Shown: positions 9,226-18,246 of the stretch, piece by piece
Layout: each line of letters starts with the position of its first letter
How positions within the stretch are numbered: the stretch's first letter is position 1
Assembly (NCBI GenBank): GCA_017538365.1
Contig: JAFYIZ010000004.1
Span: 39,765 to 103,764, forward strand
DNA from: a bacterium
GTDB lineage: Bacteria > UBP6 > UBA1177
Direction of reading: 5' to 3'
DNA: 64,000 nt
Notes under the pieces: model-generated
What the model saw: only the letters and a program-made list of their open reading frames with translations
Told to the model about the DNA's origin: nothing
The model's database searches: none
Made by a program: the position numbers and the translations under genes

Positions 9226-9522
9226 ATGGAAAAACTCAGCGGAAAAGAAAAAAAATATCTGCGCGGTCTTGCCCACGCATTGAATCCGGTCGTTCTAATA
9301 GGCAGAAACGGCTATACCGATCAGGTAGAAGCACAGATTGACGAGGCTCTGACGGCTCACGAGCTGATAAAAATCAAATTCATCGACTACATCGACGAAA
9401 AAAAGGAGATCGCTGCAGAAATTGAGGAAAAACTGAAATGCGAATGCTGCGGCTCGATCGGGCATACCTTCATTTTCTTCAGGCAGAATAAAGAGCCTGA
9501 AAAAAGAAAAATAGAGTTTTAA
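9226..9522 (+). CDS. yhbY: YhbY-family CRM-domain RNA-binding protein
   Basis: The 98-residue product is a single CRM domain protein associated with 50S subunit assembly in other bacteria. The N-terminus LSGKEKKYLRGLAHALNPV and the following IGRNGYTD loop (the GxxG RNA-binding loop is GRNG) are diagnostic, as is AHELIKIKF. The C-terminus has CECCGS, an unusual Cys cluster for this family. AAGGAG lies before the ATG. It closes a run of rRNA-processing genes: rluD, the acidic protein, ruvX and yhbY. Confidence 0.92.
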   Translation: MEKLSGKEKKYLRGLAHALNPVVLIGRNGYTDQVEAQIDEALTAHELIKIKFIDYIDEKKEIAAEIEEKLKCECCGSIGHTFIFFRQNKEPEKRKIEF

Positions 9523-9543
9523 TTTCTTTTTGTTGGCAGCCGT

Positions 9544-12474
9544 TTGATTAAGTATCGGTTTTTACTACTACTTTTTTTGATTTTTATGGCATTACCGCTT
9601 TTCGGCGCGGATATTGTCGAAGAAGTCGTCTGGGATAGTCCTCTCAACTATTCCGACTTCGCGAGACTCGTAAAAATCAAGGAAAACGAGCCTTTGTCGA
9701 TCAAAAAAATCAGGCGGACTGTCAAACTGCTCTACGCTTCGAAAAAGTTTGAAAAAATCGATGTCTTATCCGAAAAAACAGGAAACGGCAGGGTCAGGAT
9801 CATAATCAAAGGCACTCCGCAGCTAATCATCGAAGAGATAAAAATCAAAGGAAACTATCATCTCACCGACAGGGAACTCAAACTCGCTTCCGGTATCGGA
9901 CTCAATTCACTCTATTTCGAAGACAACATCACGAAAATCAGGGAAGAAATCATCTACTACTACCGCGAAAACGGCTATTTTTCAGTCCGTGTCAGCATCG
10001 CTACCGAAAAGATCTCACCGACTGCGATCAAAATGACGATAGATGTCAAAGAAGGACCGCAGGAAAAGATAAAAAGATTCGTTCTCAACGGAACTTTCAA
10101 CAAAACCGAATTCAAAAAGCTGAAATTCGACCTCGAAGCGGCTTTCAAGGGTCGCCCGTACACTGACAAAAACATTACTGAAATCGAATATTTCGTGACA
10201 GACCGCTACAAAGAGGAAGGTTATCTCAACATCTCGGTATCATCCGACAAGCGGAAAAACGGAACAGTCGCACTGACAGTCAGAAAAGGGAGTCATTTTT
10301 CAATAAACATCGAAGGAGCCTACGCATTTTCTCCTGACACGATAAAAAAAGTGACAAAAGATGTTCCGAACTACCACTTCGATACGGCCGGAATCCAGAA
10401 AAAACTTGAAATACTGTATCAGGCCTACGGCTTCCACGATGCCGAAATCAGAGCCGAAATCCTCGAAAAGAGTGTTTCGGGCGAAGCTTTCAGCACGATC
10501 AACATCAGAATCAGGGAAAACGAACGCCGATTCATAAACGACATAGTCATCAACGGCGTCGGCAACGAAAGGAACAGAAAAATCGTTACACAAAGGCTGA
10601 TAGACTTTATCGACGACAGAATCGACGAAGAGAATTTTCCGCTGATTATGATAAACAGAACCACTACCGGCGGCGGTTACATCGATTCGGACGGAAAAAG
10701 GGAACCGACTCTCAAAGACAGCAGGAAAGACAAAATCGGACGCCCCGACTCACCCCACGCCATTCCGAAGGCATACCTGGAGGAAATACGCGAAATTACT
10801 GAAAAAATTTATCAAAACGGAGGATACGCCGATGTTGAGGTCGGCAAGGTACAGATAATCGACAAAAACGGAAAACTTTCGCTTAATATCGATGTCACGG
10901 AGAACACCCAGTATTTCCTTTCAGGCGTTGCCGCCTTTTCTGGCAACGAAAAACTCGACAAGGATATGAAAAAGAAAATAAAACTCCCAAAACCCGTGCC
11001 GTTCAACGAAAGGATAGTTCAGGCATATCAGAAGCGTATTTCCGAGTTTCTGACAGACGAAGGTTATATTTTTCACCTCGTGACACACGAAGAAAAGCTT
11101 GAAGGCGACAAAGTCTACCTCACTTTCAATGTCGAATACCTTTTCAAAGTCAAAATCACCGAAGTCGTCATTGCAGGAAACTACCTGACTAAAACATGGG
11201 TCGTACGCCATATTTTAAGAATCGATCCGGGCGATGTTCTTGACGGAGATTCATTCCAGTACAGCCGCAGAAACATGCTCCAGACCGGCATTTTCCAGTC
11301 GGTCGACATCGATTTCATTGACCCGGAAACGCCGAACGACGAAAAAGACCTCGTCGTAACTGTGAGCGAATCGGAGCGTTTCAGAGTCTCTCCCGGCGTA
11401 GGCATAAGTACTGACGAAGGTGCCCGCTTCTTAGGCTCTTTTGAGTGGAAAAACATGGGCGGATCGGGCATTTCTTCAAAACTCAGTCTCAAAGTTTCGC
11501 GAAAAATCGAACTTTTCATGAATGACAGGTTCAGAAAATACTACGACGAAGACTTTACCTCATGGCAGCGGACCGAAAGGAAAGTCAACCTCACGTTTTT
11601 GTTTCAGGACACTTACATCCCTAAAGTTCCGCTTTCGGCACAGATCGACGCATTCCATGTTCATGATATCCGAAGTAACGGCGGTCTGCCTTACATGATC
11701 GACAAGAACGGTTTTTATTTCAGTATTTTCAGGCGTTTCAACAACCGTTACTTCATCTCGACCGGTGTCGAGCTTGCATACAGATACGAAAAAGACTATG
11801 AAGTTGCGGAAAGCGGAGACGTAACTTACGAAACTTTGCAGCGCTTCGTCATATCGCCGGAAATCAGAGGTTACCTCGATTTCAGAGATTCACTTTTCTT
11901 CCCGACCAAGGGATGGAAACTGTCACTCAGATACCAGAACACTTCGTCTGTCACCGGCGATAAAAACCAGTATTCGCTTTTTGAAGGAAACCTCGCGATA
12001 TACATTCCGCTCCACTACAAAACCAATTTTGCTGGAGATATCGAATCGACCGACCGGCTTATATTCCACTCTTTTTTGGGCTCAGCCTTCCTGCTGCCCC
12101 ACTCCGGCGAACTCTCATCCGACGATGTCCTGAAACTCGGAGGCAACACTACGATGCGGGGATTCTACACGAACGAACTTCTGCCAATCGACCAGAAAGG
12201 AGAAACGGCTGAAGGCAAATTCTATATGTTTATGAGAAACGAACTCAGGATAAAACTGATAACAGACCTCTATTTCGTTACTTTTTTCGATATCGGCAAC
12301 CTTTGGGAAGAGGCAACTCACGTCGGAGAAGGCGAACTTTTCAGATACTCCTCCGGCGGCGGACTGCTCTATTCATCCCCGATCGGTTCGATAACGGCAC
12401 AGGGGGGCTTTAATTTAAAACCGAAAGAAGGAGAAAACACATGGACGATTCATGTATTTCTTTCAACACTCTAA
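9544..12474 (+). CDS. bamA: Omp85-family outer-membrane assembly factor with about seven POTRA domains
   Basis: This 976-residue precursor inserts beta-barrel proteins into the outer membrane. A signal peptide is clear (MIKYRFLLLLFLIFMALPLFGA). By eye I count seven POTRA repeats between about residues 22 and 625, each with a beta-x-helix-helix-beta pattern and a GNY- or NGxF-type turn. The fifth carries an insert containing a Gly-rich GGGY stretch. The C-terminal third is the 16-strand barrel (Bac_surface_Ag), with the conserved GGNTTMRGF near residue 865 corresponding to the family's VRGF/Y motif. E. coli BamA has five POTRAs. The start is TTG with only weak ribosome-binding signal, 21 nt after yhbY. 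TamA-like function is an alternative. The stop overlaps the next gene by 34 nt. Confidence 0.88.
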   Translation: MIKYRFLLLLFLIFMALPLFGADIVEEVVWDSPLNYSDFARLVKIKENEPLSIKKIRRTVKLLYASKKFEKIDVLSEKTGNGRVRIIIKGTPQLIIEEIKIKGNYHLTDRELKLASGIGLNSLYFEDNITKIREEIIYYYRENGYFSVRVSIATEKISPTAIKMTIDVKEGPQEKIKRFVLNGTFNKTEFKKLKFDLEAAFKGRPYTDKNITEIEYFVTDRYKEEGYLNISVSSDKRKNGTVALTVRKGSHFSINIEGAYAFSPDTIKKVTKDVPNYHFDTAGIQKKLEILYQAYGFHDAEIRAEILEKSVSGEAFSTINIRIRENERRFINDIVINGVGNERNRKIVTQRLIDFIDDRIDEENFPLIMINRTTTGGGYIDSDGKREPTLKDSRKDKIGRPDSPHAIPKAYLEEIREITEKIYQNGGYADVEVGKVQIIDKNGKLSLNIDVTENTQYFLSGVAAFSGNEKLDKDMKKKIKLPKPVPFNERIVQAYQKRISEFLTDEGYIFHLVTHEEKLEGDKVYLTFNVEYLFKVKITEVVIAGNYLTKTWVVRHILRIDPGDVLDGDSFQYSRRNMLQTGIFQSVDIDFIDPETPNDEKDLVVTVSESERFRVSPGVGISTDEGARFLGSFEWKNMGGSGISSKLSLKVSRKIELFMNDRFRKYYDEDFTSWQRTERKVNLTFLFQDTYIPKVPLSAQIDAFHVHDIRSNGGLPYMIDKNGFYFSIFRRFNNRYFISTGVELAYRYEKDYEVAESGDVTYETLQRFVISPEIRGYLDFRDSLFFPTKGWKLSLRYQNTSSVTGDKNQYSLFEGNLAIYIPLHYKTNFAGDIESTDRLIFHSFLGSAFLLPHSGELSSDDVLKLGGNTTMRGFYTNELLPIDQKGETAEGKFYMFMRNELRIKLITDLYFVTFFDIGNLWEEATHVGEGELFRYSSGGGLLYSSPIGSITAQGGFNLKPKEGENTWTIHVFLSTL

Positions 12475-14690
12475 AAGCGTTTAGCGCACTGATTTTAATA
12501 GTTTTTTCATTCACAATTGCATCGTGCGGAAGCGAAACTTCAGGCAATTACTGTCAAGGTACAACCGTTTCCGTAGCCGGAAGAGCGGAAGACGACTTAT
12601 ACATCAAAAGCTCTTTCAACAACTGGTCGCTCACAACACCTATGACCTATAAAGACGGCATCTGGAGCGCCGAGCTTTTTCTCGCTCCGGGCAGCTATCC
12701 CTACGAATTTTTCTCGGCAAAAACCTCGAAAACCTTCCTTGACACGGCTAACCCTCTCACAATGTTCGACAAGGATATCCGCTACAGCAAACTCGTTGTC
12801 AAAGACTGCCGCTATCCGACGGCAGAACTTGCCGGTCGTCCTGAAATAAAGGGAAAAAACATCCAATTCCAGATAAAGTTCACTCCAGGAATATCAGGCA
12901 AAAACCCTGATTTCAACAAGTCAGAGATTCTGCTCGGAAGAGAAAAGGCCGGCTTCTCTTTTGACAAAGAAACAGGAATGATTTCAATAAATTATGAAGC
13001 AAAAGATTTCGGCAAATATACTTGGTTCTTCAGGATTTTCGATAGCAACGGCTTCGCCTCTGAAGTCCTCACGGTACCGGTCTGGATCGAGGAAAAAGAG
13101 TTTGACTGGAACGAAAACGCATTCATCTATCAGCTTATGACAGACCGCTTCAGCAACGGCGACAAAAACAACGACGCCCCGCTTCCGGATATTGACGAAA
13201 AGGCAAACTGGCAGGGAGGCGACTTTCAGGGAATCATTGACAAAATTGATGACAATTACTTCACAGACATGGGTGCAAACGTCCTCTGGATAAGCTCTCC
13301 TGTCGCCAACACCGAAAATCCTGGCAAAGGTATGGGCGGTGACACGCGCTACTATTCGCCTTATCATTCATACTGGCCGATTGCAACAGGCTGGACGAAT
13401 GAACTGCACATTCCGGGTTTGGATTCACCTATCGAAAAGCACTTCGGAACCGCAGAAAAACTCCACGAACTCATTCAAAAAGCCCATAAAAAAGGGATCA
13501 GAATCATGTTCGACTTTGTGCCGAACCACGTTCACACAGATTCATACCTTTGGAAAACCTACAAAAATCAGGGCTGGTTCAACATGGCGCCTGACGGACT
13601 TCCGGTAAACTCGAGCGGCGGCTACACCTGCGGCTGGGAAAGACCGGTAGAATGCTGGTTCACCGACTATCTCGCCGATATAAATTACCGCAACAACGAT
13701 GCGACCGAAGCTGTGATAAACCATCTGATCTGGATGATTCAGGAGTTTGACATCGACGGACTGCGCCTTGACGCGATAAGGCTCATGGAAATCGACTTCA
13801 CATCTTCTCTTAAAACTGCGATACAGCGCAAAGTCACAACAACAGGAATCCTTTTTTACATGATCGGAGAAACTTTCACCGGCGACACAGGCTGGGACGA
13901 AATCGGCTACTATCTCGGTGAAACCAAACTCGACGGGCAGTTCGACTTCCCGCTTTACCATCACATAGTGCGGACTTTCCTGCTTCAGAGCGAAACGGTA
14001 AAAACTTTTGCGGAGTTTCTCAAAACCAACGATTACCGCTACCAGAACGATTTTTACAAAGGCTCGATCATGGGAAATTTTATCGGCAACCACGATGTTG
14101 CGCGGGCACTCAGCCTTGCCAACAAAGACTTTGACGGCGTTTTGTCGAATGGTGGAGATGAGGCGAACCAAAAAGTTTGGGAAAATTCGCCTGAACTTCC
14201 AGAAGATGAAGCTCCTTTCAGCAAAATGAGAAACGCAATCACCTTTCTTTTTACGCATCCCGGAATCCCGATAATCTATCAGGGCGATGAATTCGGAATG
14301 CCCGGCGCGAACGACCCTGACAACAGGAGAATGAATGTTTTCGGCGACGATTTGAGTGAAAACCAGAAAAGAAACCTTGAACGCACCCGTATTCTCGGCA
14401 AATTCAGGCAGGATCACCCCGCTCTTGCAAAAGGAACGAGAAAAGACCTCATCGTCAAAGGCAATATCTACGCCTTTGCAATGAAGCACGACAAAGACAC
14501 AGTAATTGCCGTTTTCAATAACGGTGAAGAGAGCGAAAAAGTGACGATCGATCTCAATGAAGCAGGCTTTAAAGGCGAGGCGGAAGCTCTGTTTTCCGAA
14601 AAAGAGCCGGAAATAAAAGAGAATAAAACCACGATCGAACTCGAACCTTTCAGTTCGGAATTGATTTACGGGAGAAACGACATTATATAA
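12441..14690 (+). CDS. GH13 alpha-amylase-family lipoprotein with N-terminal CBM48-like domain
   Basis: This 749-residue lipoprotein precursor probably hydrolyses alpha-1,4-glucans at the cell surface. The lipobox is FTIASC with Cys29. Residues 45-105 resemble a glycogen-binding CBM48/AMPK-type domain (IKSSFNNWSLTTPM, then PGSYPYEFF). A linking beta domain is followed by the GH13 barrel with all four conserved regions: DFVPNH, GLRLDAIRL (nucleophile about D444), MIGETFTGD (acid/base about E477) and FIGNHD (D552). A C-terminal all-beta domain ends the chain. The N-terminal domain plus FIYQLMTDRFSNGD suggests a neopullulanase or cyclomaltodextrinase-like subfamily; the exact specificity cannot be told. 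GAAGGAG precedes the ATG, which lies inside the end of bamA, so expression is likely coupled. Confidence 0.92.
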   Translation: MDDSCISFNTLKAFSALILIVFSFTIASCGSETSGNYCQGTTVSVAGRAEDDLYIKSSFNNWSLTTPMTYKDGIWSAELFLAPGSYPYEFFSAKTSKTFLDTANPLTMFDKDIRYSKLVVKDCRYPTAELAGRPEIKGKNIQFQIKFTPGISGKNPDFNKSEILLGREKAGFSFDKETGMISINYEAKDFGKYTWFFRIFDSNGFASEVLTVPVWIEEKEFDWNENAFIYQLMTDRFSNGDKNNDAPLPDIDEKANWQGGDFQGIIDKIDDNYFTDMGANVLWISSPVANTENPGKGMGGDTRYYSPYHSYWPIATGWTNELHIPGLDSPIEKHFGTAEKLHELIQKAHKKGIRIMFDFVPNHVHTDSYLWKTYKNQGWFNMAPDGLPVNSSGGYTCGWERPVECWFTDYLADINYRNNDATEAVINHLIWMIQEFDIDGLRLDAIRLMEIDFTSSLKTAIQRKVTTTGILFYMIGETFTGDTGWDEIGYYLGETKLDGQFDFPLYHHIVRTFLLQSETVKTFAEFLKTNDYRYQNDFYKGSIMGNFIGNHDVARALSLANKDFDGVLSNGGDEANQKVWENSPELPEDEAPFSKMRNAITFLFTHPGIPIIYQGDEFGMPGANDPDNRRMNVFGDDLSENQKRNLERTRILGKFRQDHPALAKGTRKDLIVKGNIYAFAMKHDKDTVIAVFNNGEESEKVTIDLNEAGFKGEAEALFSEKEPEIKENKTTIELEPFSSELIYGRNDII

Positions 14691-14721
14691 TCGGCAGTTT
14701 TTGATTTTTCACGAGGTTTAA

Positions 14722-15330
14722 ATGGAAAGGATTTCAGTCCATCTCAACAATCCGGAAAAAAGGGCGGTAGACAAGGCTGCAGCAGTGCTCGAAAGCGGCG
14801 GGGTCGTCCTTATTCCGGGTGACACTTCATATCTTTTAGCGGTAAAAATCGGCAAAAAAAGCGCTCTCGACAAACTCAACCGAATAAAACAGAGCAAAAA
14901 AAGGAAGTTCTATTCCCTGATTTTCAAGGATCTGAGCGACATTGCACGTTATGCCGACATAGACAACCGTCATTTCAACCTGCTCAAACGCTGTCTGCCT
15001 GGCGCTTATACATTCATTCTTTCGGCAAGCCGCGAAATTCCGAAAATCATGCTTGAAAACCGAAAGGAAATCGGAATAAGGATTCCTGAAAGCCGATTTT
15101 TGAACGATCTTGTTGAGGCAATGGGCGAACCGATTGTCGTTTCGACCGCTTCCAATGATGACGGCGAAGAGTTCTGCGATCCTGAAGAAGACAGCCCTGA
15201 CTGGCTCGGATTTGTCGATCTAATGGTAGACAGCGGATATATCGCGATGGATCTTACGACTATCGTCCAGCTTTCTGGAGACGAATACGAAATCGTGCGC
15301 GAAGGGAAAGGCAACGTTGATATTTTTTAA
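14722..15330 (+). CDS. Sua5/YrdC/YciO-family protein (threonylcarbamoyl-AMP synthase-like)
   Basis: The 202-residue YrdC-fold protein belongs to the family that makes threonylcarbamoyl-AMP for t6A37 in tRNA. VLIPGDTSYLLAV corresponds to the family motif PTDTxYGLxC with Asp retained but Tyr-Gly changed. NRIKQSKKRKFYSLIF matches KxR...KPL, with Lys/Arg retained. CLPGAYTFIL matches WPGPLTxIL, and IGIRIPES matches the VR(V/I)P motif. The divergent motifs and the short length are closer to the YciO branch, whose function is less certain, than to TsaC. CGAGG precedes the ATG. No other t6A gene is nearby. Confidence 0.85.
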   Translation: MERISVHLNNPEKRAVDKAAAVLESGGVVLIPGDTSYLLAVKIGKKSALDKLNRIKQSKKRKFYSLIFKDLSDIARYADIDNRHFNLLKRCLPGAYTFILSASREIPKIMLENRKEIGIRIPESRFLNDLVEAMGEPIVVSTASNDDGEEFCDPEEDSPDWLGFVDLMVDSGYIAMDLTTIVQLSGDEYEIVREGKGNVDIF

Positions 15331-15348
15331 TAATTTTAAGGATATATT

Positions 15349-16749
15349 ATGAAAAAACTCAATTTTTCAGTTCATTTTTTTCTTTATTCGCTTCTAGCCT
15401 ACATTTTTTATATCGTCTATTTTGTGCTGATAAAAAAGACAGATTACTTCTTCGGACTTTACTACTTCACTCCGGCGTATATATTTGTTTTCATTAAACT
15501 TTTTTCAACAGGAATAAAAAAACTGCCGTGGGTTGCACTTTTTGCCTTCATTCCTTTCGCGGTTTCGGTATTTCTCACTTTTGCCGATCATCCCTTCCAG
15601 GGTTGGGAAGTCTCGGGTTTTATCCCTGTCGTAATACTCGCTTCATATCTTTTCAAAAGCTCCAAAGGCTCGCCTACCCCGCTTGGAATCAGGGTCATGC
15701 CGAAAATTATAAAGTGCTTTTTAGCTATAATTCTCATTTTCGGGATCATCCACTTTTTCAAGACGAAATCGCTTTATGAGGCGCTTCTTCTCGTTGTTAC
15801 ACTCTACTCTCCCGCTCCGATTGCGGCTGCTACCGCCCTTTTCATAAACTTCATCGTTACGACGACAGCAATTTCAGTACTTCTCAACAACATGAAGTTC
15901 TTCAACAACGAGACGAAAATTTCGAGACTTGTTTTCGATACCGACAAGTATCTCAACATCCCGCACCTCAACCTTTCCGGAATCGAGACAGTTGATGATG
16001 TCAAAAAAGAGGATTTCATGCACATGATAGGCAAACTCAATCAGGCTGCCGAAAACGACCCCGAACAGACTAAGGACATCAGCAAAAACAAATGTTTCAC
16101 TCATACTTTCGATGATGGAAGAACCCTCACAATGGCGCCTCTCCATGTTCTGATTTCAGAAAAACACTGCTCGGCTGAAGGACTCTCCGTTCCTAAAAAA
16201 GAGGCTGACAGCGAACACATTGCCCTCGCCGAAGGGACAAGAGTCATAGGCTACTACACGATTGACAAGGTAAGACCTGCCGAAAACGCAGCATTTATCG
16301 AACTTTTCAACAAAAAATTCGGGATAAAGACAGTGATCGTGAACCCGGTGAAACCGCAGCTATGGCAGAACCTCGAGACAAAGGCATCACTTGACGAAAT
16401 CGAATTCCGTAGCGATGACATACTGATTACAGAGCAGGAGCACGAAAACACTGCGGCGATCCAGGCGCTATGGGGCGGAGTTGACACCGCGAAAGGAGAT
16501 GTTTTCATCACAAAACCTTTCATGAAAACACTGTTCAACTTCATCATAGTTTCGAGGCACATTCCGGAAAAAATCGTGAAAGGAGCTGCAATATGCTCGC
16601 TCCCGTTCTTTTTCCAGCTTTTTGCGATATCGTTCGGGATCGTCACACCGCAGCTCTCGTCAGTTGTAGTTTTGATGTCGTTTTTCATGACAGTCATCTA
16701 CATATTCTACATCAAGCCGGTTTCAAAGAACACGCTCTCGGATAAGTGA
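15349..16749 (+). CDS. Degenerate P1B-type ATPase-like membrane protein lacking catalytic motifs
   Basis: This 466-residue membrane protein has about six N-terminal and two C-terminal membrane segments around a cytoplasmic domain of about 210 residues, which is the topology of a P1B heavy-metal ATPase without an N-terminal metal domain. Position-by-position resemblance supports this. YSPAPIAAATALF (153-165) stands where CPCALGLATP stands. ISRLVFDTDKYLN (191-203) aligns with VDTVVFDKTGTLT and keeps Asp197 but loses KTGT. VIGYYTIDKVRPAE (299-312) aligns with the IGxxxxxDxxRxxA strand. IIVSRHIPEKIVKGA (399-413) aligns with xxLSRxTxxxIxQNL before the last two helices. The TGD and GDGxND motifs are absent. 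I infer a catalytically inactive relative with a regulatory or transport-independent role. Its stop overlaps the CPBP protease start (TGATG). Confidence 0.6.
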   Translation: MKKLNFSVHFFLYSLLAYIFYIVYFVLIKKTDYFFGLYYFTPAYIFVFIKLFSTGIKKLPWVALFAFIPFAVSVFLTFADHPFQGWEVSGFIPVVILASYLFKSSKGSPTPLGIRVMPKIIKCFLAIILIFGIIHFFKTKSLYEALLLVVTLYSPAPIAAATALFINFIVTTTAISVLLNNMKFFNNETKISRLVFDTDKYLNIPHLNLSGIETVDDVKKEDFMHMIGKLNQAAENDPEQTKDISKNKCFTHTFDDGRTLTMAPLHVLISEKHCSAEGLSVPKKEADSEHIALAEGTRVIGYYTIDKVRPAENAAFIELFNKKFGIKTVIVNPVKPQLWQNLETKASLDEIEFRSDDILITEQEHENTAAIQALWGGVDTAKGDVFITKPFMKTLFNFIIVSRHIPEKIVKGAAICSLPFFFQLFAISFGIVTPQLSSVVVLMSFFMTVIYIFYIKPVSKNTLSDK

Positions 16750-17390
16750 TGGAAGAGAAAAAATATTCGAAATTCATTGTTCCGTTTCTGCTTCTCGCAG
16801 CGATATCGGTTCTCTCGTTTTTTATGAACAAATACCGCTTTTCTGCAAGACATTTTATATTTCCGGCGGCGCTTTTCATCCTTCCGCTCCTCTGCGACAA
16901 GACTTTCAGGCCGAAAAAGCTGTTCATCCCCTCAAGAGAAGGTCTGAAACTCTTTTTGTGGGTGACAGTTGCGACACTAGTGCTTTATCCGCCGCTATTT
17001 TTTGCATACAATCTCGGCTTCATACACCGTGCGCTCGCAACACCGACGACTAATGAACTGATGAAGGCAGTCACAAAAGGGCTTATCGCCATCGCAGTTG
17101 CGGCGATTCCCGAAGAATTTTTTTTCCGCGGATATATTCAGGAGCACGTTTTTTCCCATTTCGATAAAAAAATTCTGAAGATAGTTTCGCTCAAAAACCT
17201 TTTTACGTCGCTTCTTTTCGGGCTTGTCCACGCATTGGCATTCCTTGACATAACGAGAGCGGCGACATTCTTTCCCTCACTTCTGTTCGGACTTTTCACC
17301 GAAAAAAGCAGAGGAAGAATCTTTTACAGCATCTCATACCACGTCGTTTCCAACATTCTGGCATTTATTCTTTGGACATTCATAAAATAA
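16749..17390 (+). CDS. CPBP-family intramembrane glutamic-type protease (CAAX protease-like)
   Basis: The 213-residue polytopic membrane protein has all CPBP (Abi/Rce1-like) motifs: the EExxxR motif in PEEFFFRGY (E122, E123, R127), FGLVHAL with H161, and SYHVVSN with H198. The family includes CAAX-type prenyl proteases and bacteriocin-immunity proteins; the substrate here is unknown. The ATG at 16749 overlaps the TGA of the preceding ATPase-like gene, so the two products are probably made in a fixed ratio and may act together. A GTG three nucleotides earlier is possible. The purine nucleoside phosphorylase follows after 10 nt. Confidence 0.88.
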   Translation: MEEKKYSKFIVPFLLLAAISVLSFFMNKYRFSARHFIFPAALFILPLLCDKTFRPKKLFIPSREGLKLFLWVTVATLVLYPPLFFAYNLGFIHRALATPTTNELMKAVTKGLIAIAVAAIPEEFFFRGYIQEHVFSHFDKKILKIVSLKNLFTSLLFGLVHALAFLDITRAATFFPSLLFGLFTEKSRGRIFYSISYHVVSNILAFILWTFIK

Positions 17391-17400
17391 GGAGAAAATC

Positions 17401-18246
17401 ATGGAAAAATTAAAAAATGCAGCTTCCTACATCAGAAATCTTGTTGAAAAAAGGAATCTCAAAATGCCTGAACTGCTCATAACTTTAGGCAGCGGTCTCG
17501 GTGCTTTCGCTGAAAATGCCGAGCAGCTTTTAGTGATCCCATACAGCGAGATCCCCGATTTTCCGGCTTCGACTGTAGCAGGTCACAAAGGACGCCTCAT
17601 CCTTGCAAAAGATGCTGATTCGGGCAAAAACTTCTGGATAATGCAGGGGAGAATCCACTATTACGAAGGCTATTCGATGCAGGAAGTCGTTTTTCCGCTG
17701 CGCACTCTGATCCTTCTCGGAATAAAGAGATTCGTCGTAACGAACGCGGCAGGCGGCATAAACAGAAACTTTGACGCAGGCGATTTCATGATAATCCGCG
17801 ATCATATAAACATGATGGGAACGAACCCGCTTATCGGCAAAAACAAAGACTATCTCGGCCCGCGTTTTCCCGATATGTCGAGCGCATACAGCCGCAAAAT
17901 GGCGATACTCATGCAGAAAGCGGCGATGGAACACGGAATTTCTCTCAAAGAAGGAGTTTACATCGCGCTCACCGGGCCGACCTACGAAACTCCCGCAGAA
18001 GTCAGAATGCTCGCAACTCTCGGCGCTGACGCAGTCGGAATGTCCACAGTTCCTGAAGTAATCGCGGCAAAACACGCAGGAATCGAAGTTTCAGGCATCA
18101 GCTTCATTTCAAATAAGGCTGCAGGGCTTTCGCTCAACCCGCTAACTCATGAAGAAGTGAGCGAAAACGCAGCTAAGGCAGAAGTGCGCTTCTCAGCCTT
18201 CATGAAACGCTTCATTTCGCTTGTTTTAGAGGAAAAAGATGAATAA
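17401..18246 (+). CDS. punA: Purine nucleoside phosphorylase
   Basis: The 281-residue enzyme cleaves purine nucleosides with phosphate to a free base and ribose-1-phosphate for salvage. It belongs to the trimeric PNP/MTAP family: TLGSGLGAF (phosphate loop), STVAGHKGRL, QGRIHYYEGYS, VVTNAAGGIN, and ALTGPTYETPAEVRML, with a GMSTVPE string that includes the conserved Met in the nucleoside site. AAGGAG stands 7 nt before the ATG. It overlaps cdd by 8 nt, giving a two-gene nucleoside salvage unit. The MTA phosphorylase alternative is less likely given the GMSTVPE motif typical of PNP. Confidence 0.93.
   Translation: MEKLKNAASYIRNLVEKRNLKMPELLITLGSGLGAFAENAEQLLVIPYSEIPDFPASTVAGHKGRLILAKDADSGKNFWIMQGRIHYYEGYSMQEVVFPLRTLILLGIKRFVVTNAAGGINRNFDAGDFMIIRDHINMMGTNPLIGKNKDYLGPRFPDMSSAYSRKMAILMQKAAMEHGISLKEGVYIALTGPTYETPAEVRMLATLGADAVGMSTVPEVIAAKHAGIEVSGISFISNKAAGLSLNPLTHEEVSENAAKAEVRFSAFMKRFISLVLEEKDE

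Noticed and set aside
13542..14489. Minus-strand frame (315 codons) inside the GH13 gene
   Set aside because: Antisense of a gene with all GH13 motifs; no domain or start signal of its own.
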